Shown here: one piece after another, positions 10,016 through 17,828 of the stretch
How positions within the stretch are numbered: position 1 is the first letter of the stretch
How the letters are laid out: each line of letters starts with the position of its first letter
Source of the DNA: Treponema bryantii NK4A124
GTDB lineage: Bacteria > Spirochaetota > Spirochaetia > Treponematales > Treponemataceae
NCBI RefSeq assembly: GCF_000421345.1
Contig: NZ_ATWV01000003.1
Coordinates: forward strand, 186,001 to 250,000
Direction of reading: 5' to 3'
Length of the DNA stretch: 64,000 nt
Position numbers and translations under genes: made by a program
The notes under the pieces: generated by a model
The model's input: the letters and a program-made list of their open reading frames with translations, nothing else
Databases searched by the model: none
Told to the model about the DNA's origin: nothing

Positions 10016-10822
10016 ATGAAACATCCAAAGGTCATCTATTATAAAGATGAATTAAACGATGAATTTGCCGGAGATTCAATAAAGCCTCGTCCCATAGATG
10101 AAAATTACTGGTATGGTAATTCTTCATTTTTCTTTATGACTATGAGGCTTTTCTGGTACAGAATATTTGCTTTTCCAATAGCCTGGTTATTTTTAAAACT
10201 CAAATATCATCATAAAATCATAAACAGAAAAGCCATACGAGCTTACAAAGGCAAACCTGTGTTTGTCTATGCTAACCATACTAACAACATTGCAGACGCC
10301 CTTATTCCCAGCATGGTTTCTTTTCCACATTCAACTTATGTTGTTGTAAATGCGAACAATGTTTCAATGCCTGTTCTCGGAAAAATTACACCATATCTTG
10401 GAGCACTTCCCCTGCCTGACAATCTTGCTGCTACAAGAAATTTCATGGATACACTTAAACTAAGAGTTTCTGAAAAAGCTTCTATCATGATTTATCCGGA
10501 AGCCCATATATGGCCTTTTTACACAGGAATAAGACCTTTTTCAGATATGTCTTTCCGTTATCCTTTAACATATGACTGTGCAGTTTTCTGTTTTACAAAT
10601 ACATATCAAAAAAGAGCTTTTTCTAAAACTCCAAAAATCGTAACTTATGTTGACGGACCTTTTTTTGCAGATGAAAAACTTGACCGCAAGCAAAGGCAGG
10701 CAGATATAAGAAATCAGGTTTATAATAAGATGTGCGAACGAAGTAAGCTTAATAATGTTGAATTAATTCAATATATTAAAGCAGAGGATTCTGAAGTACA
10801 AAAAGAAAGGGAGGATAAATAA
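10016..10822 (+). CDS. PlsC-like acyltransferase, second copy
   Basis: 268 residues, same superfamily as the preceding gene but clearly diverged. The catalytic block reads ANHTNNIADA, where the Asp is five rather than four residues after His (HX5D), and the later block is YPEAHIWPFYTG. A hydrophobic helix (about residues 45-63) precedes the catalytic motif. Starts two bases after the stop of the upstream gene and ends directly against the next start codon. Two diverged acyltransferases between two glycosyltransferases suggest a diacylated or differently acylated glycolipid; the exact substrate is not visible. Confidence 0.65.
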   Translation: MKHPKVIYYKDELNDEFAGDSIKPRPIDENYWYGNSSFFFMTMRLFWYRIFAFPIAWLFLKLKYHHKIINRKAIRAYKGKPVFVYANHTNNIADALIPSMVSFPHSTYVVVNANNVSMPVLGKITPYLGALPLPDNLAATRNFMDTLKLRVSEKASIMIYPEAHIWPFYTGIRPFSDMSFRYPLTYDCAVFCFTNTYQKRAFSKTPKIVTYVDGPFFADEKLDRKQRQADIRNQVYNKMCERSKLNNVELIQYIKAEDSEVQKEREDK

Positions 10823-11653
10823 ATGCGAAACATTATGTTCTGTGGAAACTCAAAAGTTTTCGATGGAGTTCTCACATGTATGCTCTCTATTTTTAAGCGG
10901 ACACAAACAAAAGAAGCATTTGAAATCACAATTCTAACAATGGATGTTTCACATCTTAATCCAGCTTATACCGCGATAGATGACAAAATGATTTCCTTTC
11001 TTGACGGAGTTGCAAAAAAATATAATTCAGAAAATTGTGTTCGCAAAATTGATGTAACTGAGATTTACAAGAAAGAGTTCGCAAATAGTCCTAATGAACA
11101 GTGTTACTGCTCACCTTATACTTTAATCCGCCTTTTTGCAGATTTAATTCCCGGAATGCCGGATAAGTTTTTGTATCTTGATATAGATATAATGTTTAAT
11201 AAAGATATCTGCATGCTTTATGATATTGATATTACAGATTATGAATATGCTGCTGCCAATGACCATTACGGAAAGTATTTAATCAGACCTGATTATATTA
11301 ATGCAGGTGTTCTTCTCTTTAATCTAAATAAATGCCGGCAAACAGGACTTTTTGAAAAAGCAAGAAATCAGATAAAAACAAAAAAATGGCTTTTTGCAGA
11401 TCAGGATGCTCTCTGGCATAGCACTACAAAGAAGAAAATCATTTCTCAGAAGTTTAACGACCAGAAATTTCTCTGGCCAAACTGGACTGTCGTAAGACAC
11501 TTTTCAAAAAGACTTTTCTGGCTGCCATATCCTCACACTGCGAACATCAAACAGTATCACGTAACAAAGGTACATACGGTTTTTAAATACGATCAGTTTG
11601 ATGATATTCTTTATGAATATATTTATCTCAAAGGTGTATTTGAAAATCAGTAA
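10823..11653 (+). CDS. Glycosyltransferase family 8, second copy
   Basis: 276 residues. Visible GT8 features are the N-terminal MRNIMFCGNSKVFDGVLTCM segment, the DxD motif in FLYLDIDIMFNKDI and the YINAGVLLFNL segment; QYHVTKVH near the end resembles the C-terminal His-containing metal-contact region of the family. A strong ribosome site (AAGGGAGG) lies within the end of the previous gene, whose stop abuts this ATG. Last gene of the cassette; palindrome A3 follows. Confidence 0.82.
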   Translation: MRNIMFCGNSKVFDGVLTCMLSIFKRTQTKEAFEITILTMDVSHLNPAYTAIDDKMISFLDGVAKKYNSENCVRKIDVTEIYKKEFANSPNEQCYCSPYTLIRLFADLIPGMPDKFLYLDIDIMFNKDICMLYDIDITDYEYAAANDHYGKYLIRPDYINAGVLLFNLNKCRQTGLFEKARNQIKTKKWLFADQDALWHSTTKKKIISQKFNDQKFLWPNWTVVRHFSKRLFWLPYPHTANIKQYHVTKVHTVFKYDQFDDILYEYIYLKGVFENQ

Positions 11654-11656
11654 ACT

Positions 11657-11695
11657 GGTGGTTGAGTAGCTCCAAAGGAGCGTATCGAAACCACC
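11657..11695 (+). repeat. Palindromic element A3
   Basis: Outer stem GGTGGTT/AACCACC, inner stem GCTCC/GGAGC, loop AAA. Fills the gap between the convergent GT8 and secreted-protein genes and could act as a bidirectional terminator, although it lacks a T-tract. Confidence 0.85.
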
Positions 11696-12739
11696 TTACT
11701 TTCCCCGGTCTCTTCCCCGCGGGCCAAAATTCTTCTGTCTTTCCCTCACCGCGTGAATCAACTTATTATCTTTTTCCAGAAGATCTATTAAATCCCAGTG
11801 CCAGTCCAAATTACTTTCAGGAAATAATGCAGGCGGATCCGGCTTACGGCGTGAGTTTGCGTCCTTAATGATTTTTATCAGTTCTTCAAAAGTATTTTTG
11901 TCTGCAAGCTGCTTGAGATAAGGCTCTTCATTTTTTGTAAATACAGAAGCGTCATCATTAAAGATAAAATCTTCTGCCTTATATTCAAAAGGCTTTACAG
12001 TATTGCGTACTTTTTTACTGCGGCCGGAAACACAGGAATAATTAGTATTGCAGCTTCGCAGGTGCTTTGGAATCTGATAAGTATCATTCTGGTAAGTGAA
12101 GTTAATGTAGTCGGTAGAATAATCCATATCTGTACGCCAGTAACGGACATCGTAAAGTTTGTCACCATCAATAATATAACCTGTGATATTTTCGGGTATA
12201 GACTGTGGACTCAGCATAAAGCCCTGGGAAGGAGCAATGCCCCGGTAAAAAGTCCATGATGGAGTAAGCCTTCCTTCCTGAGTCATTTCCTGAGTCTCTA
12301 AATCATCCGCCATTTCCTCCTCGTGTATATCCTTTTCAAAATATGAGAGATACATGGCATTATCAATTACTAAAAATGGAATCGTGTTTTTCTGCCAGGT
12401 AGAATATGCAAGATCCAGAGAACCATAGATAGAATTATTTGTTTCTTTTGTATTTACATTCTGAATATAAATATGCTCTGCATTGCGGGCATTTGCTGTA
12501 TTGCGTACACGGGCTTCTTTTTCATTATATGAAGCAGGTTCGGCCGCTCTGTTCAAATACCAGCCGTAATAAGTTTTAAGAACAATTACAATTTCAGGCT
12601 TTTCTTCATCATTCTGCTCAAAGAAAACATAACGGTCTTTTGCTTCCCAGATACCGAGGAGTCTAGAAGGGATTGATTGGGCAAAAGAGTAAAAGACATT
12701 AAAGATTATAAAAATACAAACAAAAAAAGATTTTCTCAC
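11696..12739 (-). CDS. Secreted protein of unknown function
   Basis: 347 residues with an N-terminal signal peptide (hydrophobic run IFIIFNVFYSFAQ, likely cleaved after FAQ). The mature part is hydrophilic with many Tyr/Trp residues, two Cys (CNTNYSC) and no domain I recognise. The start of the mature part (LLGIWEAKDRYVFFEQ) resembles lipocalin/DUF-type beta proteins, but this is weak. Divergent from thiI. Confidence 0.6.
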   Translation of the reverse strand: MRKSFFVCIFIIFNVFYSFAQSIPSRLLGIWEAKDRYVFFEQNDEEKPEIVIVLKTYYGWYLNRAAEPASYNEKEARVRNTANARNAEHIYIQNVNTKETNNSIYGSLDLAYSTWQKNTIPFLVIDNAMYLSYFEKDIHEEEMADDLETQEMTQEGRLTPSWTFYRGIAPSQGFMLSPQSIPENITGYIIDGDKLYDVRYWRTDMDYSTDYINFTYQNDTYQIPKHLRSCNTNYSCVSGRSKKVRNTVKPFEYKAEDFIFNDDASVFTKNEEPYLKQLADKNTFEELIKIIKDANSRRKPDPPALFPESNLDWHWDLIDLLEKDNKLIHAVRERQKNFGPRGRDRGK

Positions 12740-12765
12740 ATCTTTATTATCGGCTGTTTTTCATT

Positions 12766-12771
12766 TATAAT
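12766..12771 (+). promoter_or_regulatory. -10 box for thiI, only 6 nt from the ATG
   Basis: Perfect TATAAT with 6 nt to the thiI start codon and no Shine-Dalgarno sequence between. If used, transcription would begin at or next to the ATG, giving a leaderless mRNA. No convincing -35 hexamer is visible (TTTATT at 17 nt). Confidence 0.45.
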
Positions 12772-12777
12772 ATAGTT

Positions 12778-13953
12778 ATGACTTATCTGGCAAAAATTGG
12801 GGAATTAACATTAAAAGGTTCAAACCTTCAGGAATTTGAAAACTTATTAAAGCATAATACAGCAAAATATCTGGAAGGCACAGGGGCAAAGGTTTCGCTT
12901 CGTGCCGGCCGTCTTTATATTGAATGTGAAGATTCTTTTCAGGAAAAAGTAGAATTTACACTTAATCATTTGATAGGAATTACAGGCTGGGCTAAGGCTA
13001 CTGTCTGCGATAAAACAATTGAAGCAATTAATAAGGCCGTTTATGACCTTGCAAAGCTTGAGGCAGAACGCGGCTGCAAAACTTTTAAAATTGATGCCCG
13101 CCGTGCAGACAAAAGCTTTCCAATGAACTCTTATGAAATCTGCTGTGAAGCTGCTGGCGACGTTGAAGCCCTCATGAAAGTAGATGTTCATAAGCCTGAT
13201 ACAACTATTTATGTTGAAGTTCGCGAAAAAACTTTTGTATATGTTGATTCTAATGTTGGCTGCCGCGGACTTCCGGTTGGCTGCAGCGGTCGCGGACTTT
13301 TGCTTTTGAGCGGAGGTCTTGATTCTCCGGTTGCCGGTTACCGTATGCTGCGCCGTGGTATGAAAATTGAATGCTGTTATTTTCATTCCTATCCATACAC
13401 TTCCGAAGAAGCAAAACAAAAGGTTGTAACTCTTGCCCAAAAACTTGCTTATTATGGAATTACTCTTTATCTCAACGTTATTCCTTTTACTGATGTTCAG
13501 ATGAAGATTAAAGAAAAGGCTCCGGAAGCATGGAGCACACTTATGCTTCGTGTCTGCATGATGAAGGTTGCAAACAGACTTGCCGGCCGCTGTAAGGCTA
13601 AGTGTATTATTACCGGTGAAAGCGTTGGTCAGGTTGCAAGCCAGACCATAGAAAACATGACAGTTACAGAGCACTTTGCAGAGTTCCCTCTTCTCCGCCC
13701 TCTTTGCGGTATGGATAAGGAAGAAATCATTAAAGACTCATATTTTATTGATACTTATGAAACTTCGATTCTTCCTTATGAAGACTGCTGTGTACTCTTT
13801 AGTCCAAGGCACCCTGTTCTTAGAGGCCAGCCGGAAGAAGCAGAAGAAATTTACAAGAATCTTGAAGTTGATGAGCTGATTGAAAAGTCTTATAAAGAAA
13901 GAGAAATTTATAAACTTACAGCATGTGGAGAAATTGAGAAAAAGACAGACTAG
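12778..13953 (+). CDS. thiI: tRNA 4-thiouridine synthetase ThiI
   Basis: 391 residues. An N-terminal ferredoxin-like/THUMP region (about 1-165) binds tRNA, and the ATP pyrophosphatase P-loop LLLLSGGLDSPVAG (about 174-187) adenylates U8; the product is s4U in tRNA. The protein ends without a rhodanese domain, as in many non-enterobacterial ThiI proteins, so sulfur delivery must come from another protein. Cys residues in ILPYEDCCVLF match the conserved catalytic region. No ribosome site precedes the ATG; see the -10 box just upstream. Confidence 0.93.
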   Translation: MTYLAKIGELTLKGSNLQEFENLLKHNTAKYLEGTGAKVSLRAGRLYIECEDSFQEKVEFTLNHLIGITGWAKATVCDKTIEAINKAVYDLAKLEAERGCKTFKIDARRADKSFPMNSYEICCEAAGDVEALMKVDVHKPDTTIYVEVREKTFVYVDSNVGCRGLPVGCSGRGLLLLSGGLDSPVAGYRMLRRGMKIECCYFHSYPYTSEEAKQKVVTLAQKLAYYGITLYLNVIPFTDVQMKIKEKAPEAWSTLMLRVCMMKVANRLAGRCKAKCIITGESVGQVASQTIENMTVTEHFAEFPLLRPLCGMDKEEIIKDSYFIDTYETSILPYEDCCVLFSPRHPVLRGQPEEAEEIYKNLEVDELIEKSYKEREIYKLTACGEIEKKTD

Positions 13954-14054
13954 ATGCTGAAACATAGGGAGCGGCACTGCGTAGCAGGGCAAAAATAGTC
14001 CAGTGGACTGTTTTTAGCGAGTCTCCGAGCAGCTATGCTGCGAAGGTTCAGCAT
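13954..14054. repeat. Multi-branched palindromic element C
   Basis: A 101-bp element directly after the thiI stop. Outer arms ATGCTGAAAC and GGTTCAGCAT pair except at one position. Inside are CTGC-GTA-GCAG, a long hairpin at 13991-14015 (arms of 11, one G-T wobble, loop AGT), an AGGGAG/CTCC pairing and GCAGC-TAT-GCTGC. It could fold as a cloverleaf-like RNA or DNA. Only one copy is in this window, so whether it is a repeat family is inference. Confidence 0.5.
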
Positions 14055-14067
14055 GATATAAGGAACT

Positions 14068-14829
14068 ATGAAAGCAGAAGATAAAAAAATAATCTACACC
14101 CTTCTCAAAACAGCAGATGCTTACGAATGCGGATATACCCGGGAAAAGTTTGCAGGAGAGCCGGTCTTTGCGAATGATACAGAGTTGTCATTCCCTGGCT
14201 CGACCAGGGAATCTAGACAAAACAGAGATGTCGAGATGTCCGGGTCAAGCCCGAACATGACACAAGGTCTTTCTCTCGACGAACTTAATGCTAAGATTCT
14301 CCGCTGTACTCGCTGCGGCTTAGCACGCACTCGTAACAATGTTGTACCAGGTATGGGAGTTGAGCATCCTGACGTACTTGTAATTGGCGAAGGTCCAGGA
14401 CACGACGAGGATATGCAGGGCTTACCATTTGTCGGTAAGGCTGGCGTTCTGCTTGACCGTATGCTTGCTGCAATTGGTCTGGACCGCAAAAGCAACTGCT
14501 ATATTGCAAACATTGTAAAATGCCGTCCACCAGAAAACCGAAATCCTATGCCGGATGAACAGGCAGCCTGCTTCTCTTTTCTTGAAGCACAGATTCATAT
14601 ATTAAAACCAAAGATGATTTTATGTATGGGAAAAATTGCCATAGAAAAAATCACAGGACAGAACATTTCTATTAATGCCCAGCATGGAGAGTTCTTTGAA
14701 TATAACGGGATTCCTGTTATGCCTACTTATCATCCAAGTGCACTTCTCCGCAATGAAGAATTAAAAAGACCGGCCTGGGAAGATCTTAAAAAGTTCAAAC
14801 GCCGTCTTGACGCGATAAAGGCTAACTAA
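14068..14829 (+). CDS. Family-4 type uracil-DNA glycosylase
   Basis: 253 residues. Motifs are GEGPGHDEDMQGLPFVGKAG (uracil-binding region of family 4) and PTYHPSALLRN near the end. Four cysteines, C80, C83, C152 and C168, match the 4Fe-4S ligands of the family. It removes uracil from DNA in base-excision repair. Residues of about 40-65 are encoded by a palindromic repeat (14186-14262) inserted between an N-terminal helix and the first Fe-S cysteine; the frame is intact. Followed closely by priA. Confidence 0.85.
   Translation: MKAEDKKIIYTLLKTADAYECGYTREKFAGEPVFANDTELSFPGSTRESRQNRDVEMSGSSPNMTQGLSLDELNAKILRCTRCGLARTRNNVVPGMGVEHPDVLVIGEGPGHDEDMQGLPFVGKAGVLLDRMLAAIGLDRKSNCYIANIVKCRPPENRNPMPDEQAACFSFLEAQIHILKPKMILCMGKIAIEKITGQNISINAQHGEFFEYNGIPVMPTYHPSALLRNEELKRPAWEDLKKFKRRLDAIKAN
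14186..14262. repeat. Palindromic element D inside the uracil-DNA glycosylase gene
   Basis: 77 bp bounded by TGTCA/TGACA. It contains two further hairpins, TTCCCTGG-CTCGA-CCAGGGAA and CGGG-TCAAG-CCCG, separated by a segment with TCTAGAC and GTCGAGA. It has the look of dispersed intergenic palindromes but is read in frame here, coding for a Ser/Arg/Pro-rich stretch that is not conserved in family-4 UDG. Confidence 0.7.
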
Positions 14830-14841
14830 CGGTAGTTATTT

Positions 14842-16923
14842 ATGCAGTATCTGGAAATAATACTGAATCTTCCTGTGAATCAGGGTTTTACTTATTCCTA
14901 CATACCTCCGGAAAATGAAAAAGCTGAACTTATTCCTGCAATTGGCAAACGTGCAGAAATAATGTTTGGAAATAAAAAAACTCAGGGCTTTATAATTAAC
15001 ATAAGTGATAAACTGCCGGAAAACTGTCCTGTTGGACCTGAAAAAATCAGACCTATAAAAAGAGTTATAGATAAAGAACCGCTCTTTGGAAAAGAGCTGA
15101 TAGAAATGGCAAACTGGATTGCCCGTTATTATCTTTGTACTTTGGGTGAAGCAGTTTTTTCTATGATTCCAAGCGGCCGCCGTGACAGCAGTGCCGGTGG
15201 CTTTGGCTTTGAAGAAGAAGTTGGAGAGAAGAAAAAGAATGTACTGTCAGATGAGCAGAAGAAGGCTGTAGAAGAAATTCTAAATACGGTGGTTGAGTGC
15301 CCGCAAAGCGGGCGTATCGAAACCACCGTAGAAAAAGATAATACAAATGTGGTTTCGATACGGCCTTCGGCCTACTCAACCACCGGGCTTTTTCATTATT
15401 TATACGGTCCTACCGGGTCTGGAAAGACGGAAGTATTTCTTTCTCTAGCAGAAAAAATTCTTGAGATGGGAAAAGGTGTAATTTATCTTGTACCCGAAAT
15501 CGGGCTTACTGGGCAGGTTGTAAAATCAGTTTTAGAACGATTTGGAAACACAGCCGCAGTTTTACACTCAGGCCTTACTCCATCCCAGCGCCTCAGTGAA
15601 TGGCACCGTATAATGCATAAAGAAGCCCGTGTTGTTGTTGGTGCACGTTCCGCAATTTTTGCTCCGGTTCCGGATCTGGGACTTGTAATTATTGATGAAG
15701 AACATGACGGCTCATATAAATCCGGAAATAATCCGCGTTACCATGCAAGACAGGTGGCAATGCATCGCTGTACTTCATTAAAAATTCCTCTGCTTATGGG
15801 AAGCGCAACTCCAAGCGTTGAAGCCTGGTATGGAATGCAGAAAGGCTCTATTATCCGCCACACTCTTACAAAACGTCTTGCCGGTGGCGAGATGCCTCAT
15901 ATTTCCTGTATTGACCTCAGCTATTATCCGGGAGACGGTTGTATTTCAAAGCCTCTTGAAGATTCGATCAATAAAACTCTTGAACAAAAACATCAGGTAA
16001 TTTTGTTTTTAAACCGCCGCGGCTTTACTCACTTTTTCCGCTGTAATTCCTGTGGCTTTGAGCTTAAGTGCAAAAACTGTTCTGTTCCACTCACCTATCA
16101 TAAAATTGAAAACCGCCTGCGTTGTCATTACTGCGGCTGGTCTACAACTCCTCCGGAAAGCTGTCCTCAGTGCGGTTCTCTAGATATAGGAAGTTCAGGC
16201 TTTGGTACAGAATTTATTGAAGCTGAGACCCGGGCAAAGTTTCCTAACGCAAGAGTCATGAGACTTGATACAGATGTTCTGAAAAATAAAGAAGAGCTCC
16301 TTACTTCTCTCGAAGATTTCCGCCAGGGAAAATATGATATTCTGCTTGGAACCCAGATGGTTGCAAAAGGACTCAACTTTCCAAAGCTGCAGCTGGTTGG
16401 CGTAATCTTAGCAGATGCAGGTCTTCATATGCCGGACTTTCGTGCCGGTGAACGTACCTTCTCTTTGATTACCCAGGTTGCAGGAAGAGCCGGACGTTAT
16501 TTTCCTGATGGAAAAGTTATTGTTCAGACCTACTCTCCTGGCCGTGGCCCTGTTCTTTATGCCTGCCAGAATCGTATAGAAGATTTTTATGGCAGTGAAC
16601 TTGCAGAAAGAGAAATGCTGGACTTTCCTCCTTTCAGCCGTCTGCTTCGTCTTGTTTTCCGCAGCTACAACAAAGCACTTGCAGCGGAAACAGCCAGAGA
16701 TGCTGTAAAAATTTTGACAGACGGTGCACCGCGTGGAATGGAAATTATTGGCCCTGCTGAATGTCCTATAGAAAAAATTAATTCCAGCTGGCGATATCAG
16801 ATATTACTTAAAGGAAGTTCGATTGTTCCGCTACAGACTGCGGCCAGAAAACTTCTTTTCGATTACACTCATAATCAGAATGTTTATATTGAATATGATG
16901 TGGATCCGGTGAGTTTGTTGTAG
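14842..16923 (+). CDS. priA: Primosomal helicase PriA
   Basis: 693 residues. An N-terminal DNA-binding domain (1 to about 110) precedes the helicase core, with Walker A GPTGSGKTE (about 190), the DEAH-type box IIDEEHDGSYK, and a zinc-binding block with CNSC, CKNC, CHYC and CPQC (about 400-450). It restarts stalled replication forks and loads the primosome. Residues of about 149-181 are encoded by two palindromic elements (15288-15327 and 15349-15384) sitting just before the helicase domain, with frame preserved. The insert lies in a linker, so the protein may still work. Confidence 0.92.
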   Translation: MQYLEIILNLPVNQGFTYSYIPPENEKAELIPAIGKRAEIMFGNKKTQGFIINISDKLPENCPVGPEKIRPIKRVIDKEPLFGKELIEMANWIARYYLCTLGEAVFSMIPSGRRDSSAGGFGFEEEVGEKKKNVLSDEQKKAVEEILNTVVECPQSGRIETTVEKDNTNVVSIRPSAYSTTGLFHYLYGPTGSGKTEVFLSLAEKILEMGKGVIYLVPEIGLTGQVVKSVLERFGNTAAVLHSGLTPSQRLSEWHRIMHKEARVVVGARSAIFAPVPDLGLVIIDEEHDGSYKSGNNPRYHARQVAMHRCTSLKIPLLMGSATPSVEAWYGMQKGSIIRHTLTKRLAGGEMPHISCIDLSYYPGDGCISKPLEDSINKTLEQKHQVILFLNRRGFTHFFRCNSCGFELKCKNCSVPLTYHKIENRLRCHYCGWSTTPPESCPQCGSLDIGSSGFGTEFIEAETRAKFPNARVMRLDTDVLKNKEELLTSLEDFRQGKYDILLGTQMVAKGLNFPKLQLVGVILADAGLHMPDFRAGERTFSLITQVAGRAGRYFPDGKVIVQTYSPGRGPVLYACQNRIEDFYGSELAEREMLDFPPFSRLLRLVFRSYNKALAAETARDAVKILTDGAPRGMEIIGPAECPIEKINSSWRYQILLKGSSIVPLQTAARKLLFDYTHNQNVYIEYDVDPVSLL
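15288..15327 (+). repeat. Palindromic element A4 inside priA
   Basis: Outer stem GGTGGTT/AACCACC, inner stem GCCCGC/GCGGGC, loop AAA. Read through in the priA frame. Followed 21 bp later by an inverted second copy. Confidence 0.85.
15349..15384 (-). repeat. Palindromic element A5 inside priA
   Basis: Outer stem GTGGTT/AACCAC, inner stem GGCC/GGCC, loop TTC. Inverted relative to A4; the pair adds about 33 codons to priA. Confidence 0.85.
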
Positions 16924-16925
16924 AT

Positions 16926-16961
16926 GAGGTTTCGATACGGCCTTCGGCCTACTCAACCACC
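16926..16961 (-). repeat. Palindromic element A6
   Basis: Inner stem GGCC/GGCC with loop TTC. The outer stem carries a GAGG for GTGG change, so this copy is slightly degraded. Pairs with A7 in inverted orientation between the convergent priA and truA genes. Confidence 0.8.
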
Positions 16962-16977
16962 CGTATAACGAAATACC

Positions 16978-17014
16978 GGTGGTTGAGTACCGCGAAGCGG
17001 TGTATCGAAACCAC
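16978..17014 (+). repeat. Palindromic element A7
   Basis: Outer stem GTGGTT/AACCAC, inner stem ACCGC/GCGGT, loop GAA. Ends one base before the truA stop codon. Confidence 0.85.
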
Positions 17015-17015
17015 A

Positions 17016-17828
17016 TTAGACATGTCGCCTTACACCGTCAAACTTAATTTCATACAAGAAAAGTCCATTCGGTGGTGCGGTTACTCCTGCCTTTGTTCTG
17101 TCATGTGCCTCCAGGATTTTTTTCATGGCATCATCCGCCGCCCCTTCTTTATCCAGATTTACAAGAGTACCGGTCAATGTTCTTACCATCTTCCACAGAA
17201 AAGCATTTGCTTCAATTTCAAAAACAAGAAGATCTTTTCCCCATCGATCCTTCTGCAAAAAGAATCTGGCTCCGTCTATGTAGCGGTTGTTTGATACGCT
17301 GTCGTCTCCGCTTGCTGCAAAAGAAGAACAGTCCAGTTCGCCTTGAAGACATTCGCAGTATTTATTTAGACGTTCAAGATTAGGTGTATAGTTTTTTACA
17401 CGCCAGCAGTAGCGGAGATTATCTGCTGTAACATTTCCATTTAAATCTGTAGAAATAAAATAACGGTAGCTACGGCTGGTAGCAGACTTACGGGCAGAAA
17501 AATCTTCTGCAACTTCTCTGGCCCCGACAATTCTTACATCATCAGGCAAAAATGCATTTAAAGCACGAATGTAATTTTCAGCCGGCATACTTGCAAGCGG
17601 AGAATAAAAATTTGCAGCCTGCCCTACAGCATGCACGCCGCTATCTGTTCGACCAGAGCCATACAAAGGAGTTTTTTCTTTATGGATTTTTTCCAGAGCT
17701 TTTTCAATTTCTCCCTGAACGGTACGACTGGCTTCGCCGCCATTAGCATCATCCTGCCTCTGCCAGCCGCAAAAATCTGTACCGTCGTAAGAGATTGTAA
17801 GGAGAATGTTTCTAGAACTCATCGTCAT
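17016..17828 (-). CDS. truA: tRNA pseudouridine synthase A
   Basis: 270 residues. The catalytic-Asp motif GRTDSGVHA is at about residues 59-67, and the N-terminal ISYDGTDFCGWQRQ is a TruA signature. It isomerises uridines 38-40 in the anticodon arm. It overlaps the 3' end of the DUF2225 gene by 17 bp and is the last gene of the cdaA operon. Two adjacent ATGs (17828 and 17822) are possible starts; neither has a strong ribosome site, in keeping with coupling. Confidence 0.93.
   Translation of the reverse strand: MTMSSRNILLTISYDGTDFCGWQRQDDANGGEASRTVQGEIEKALEKIHKEKTPLYGSGRTDSGVHAVGQAANFYSPLASMPAENYIRALNAFLPDDVRIVGAREVAEDFSARKSATSRSYRYFISTDLNGNVTADNLRYCWRVKNYTPNLERLNKYCECLQGELDCSSFAASGDDSVSNNRYIDGARFFLQKDRWGKDLLVFEIEANAFLWKMVRTLTGTLVNLDKEGAADDAMKKILEAHDRTKAGVTAPPNGLFLYEIKFDGVRRHV

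Noticed and set aside
12847-13674. 275-residue minus-strand frame
   Set aside because: Fully antisense to thiI, with composition rich in Asn/Phe/Cys and no start signal.
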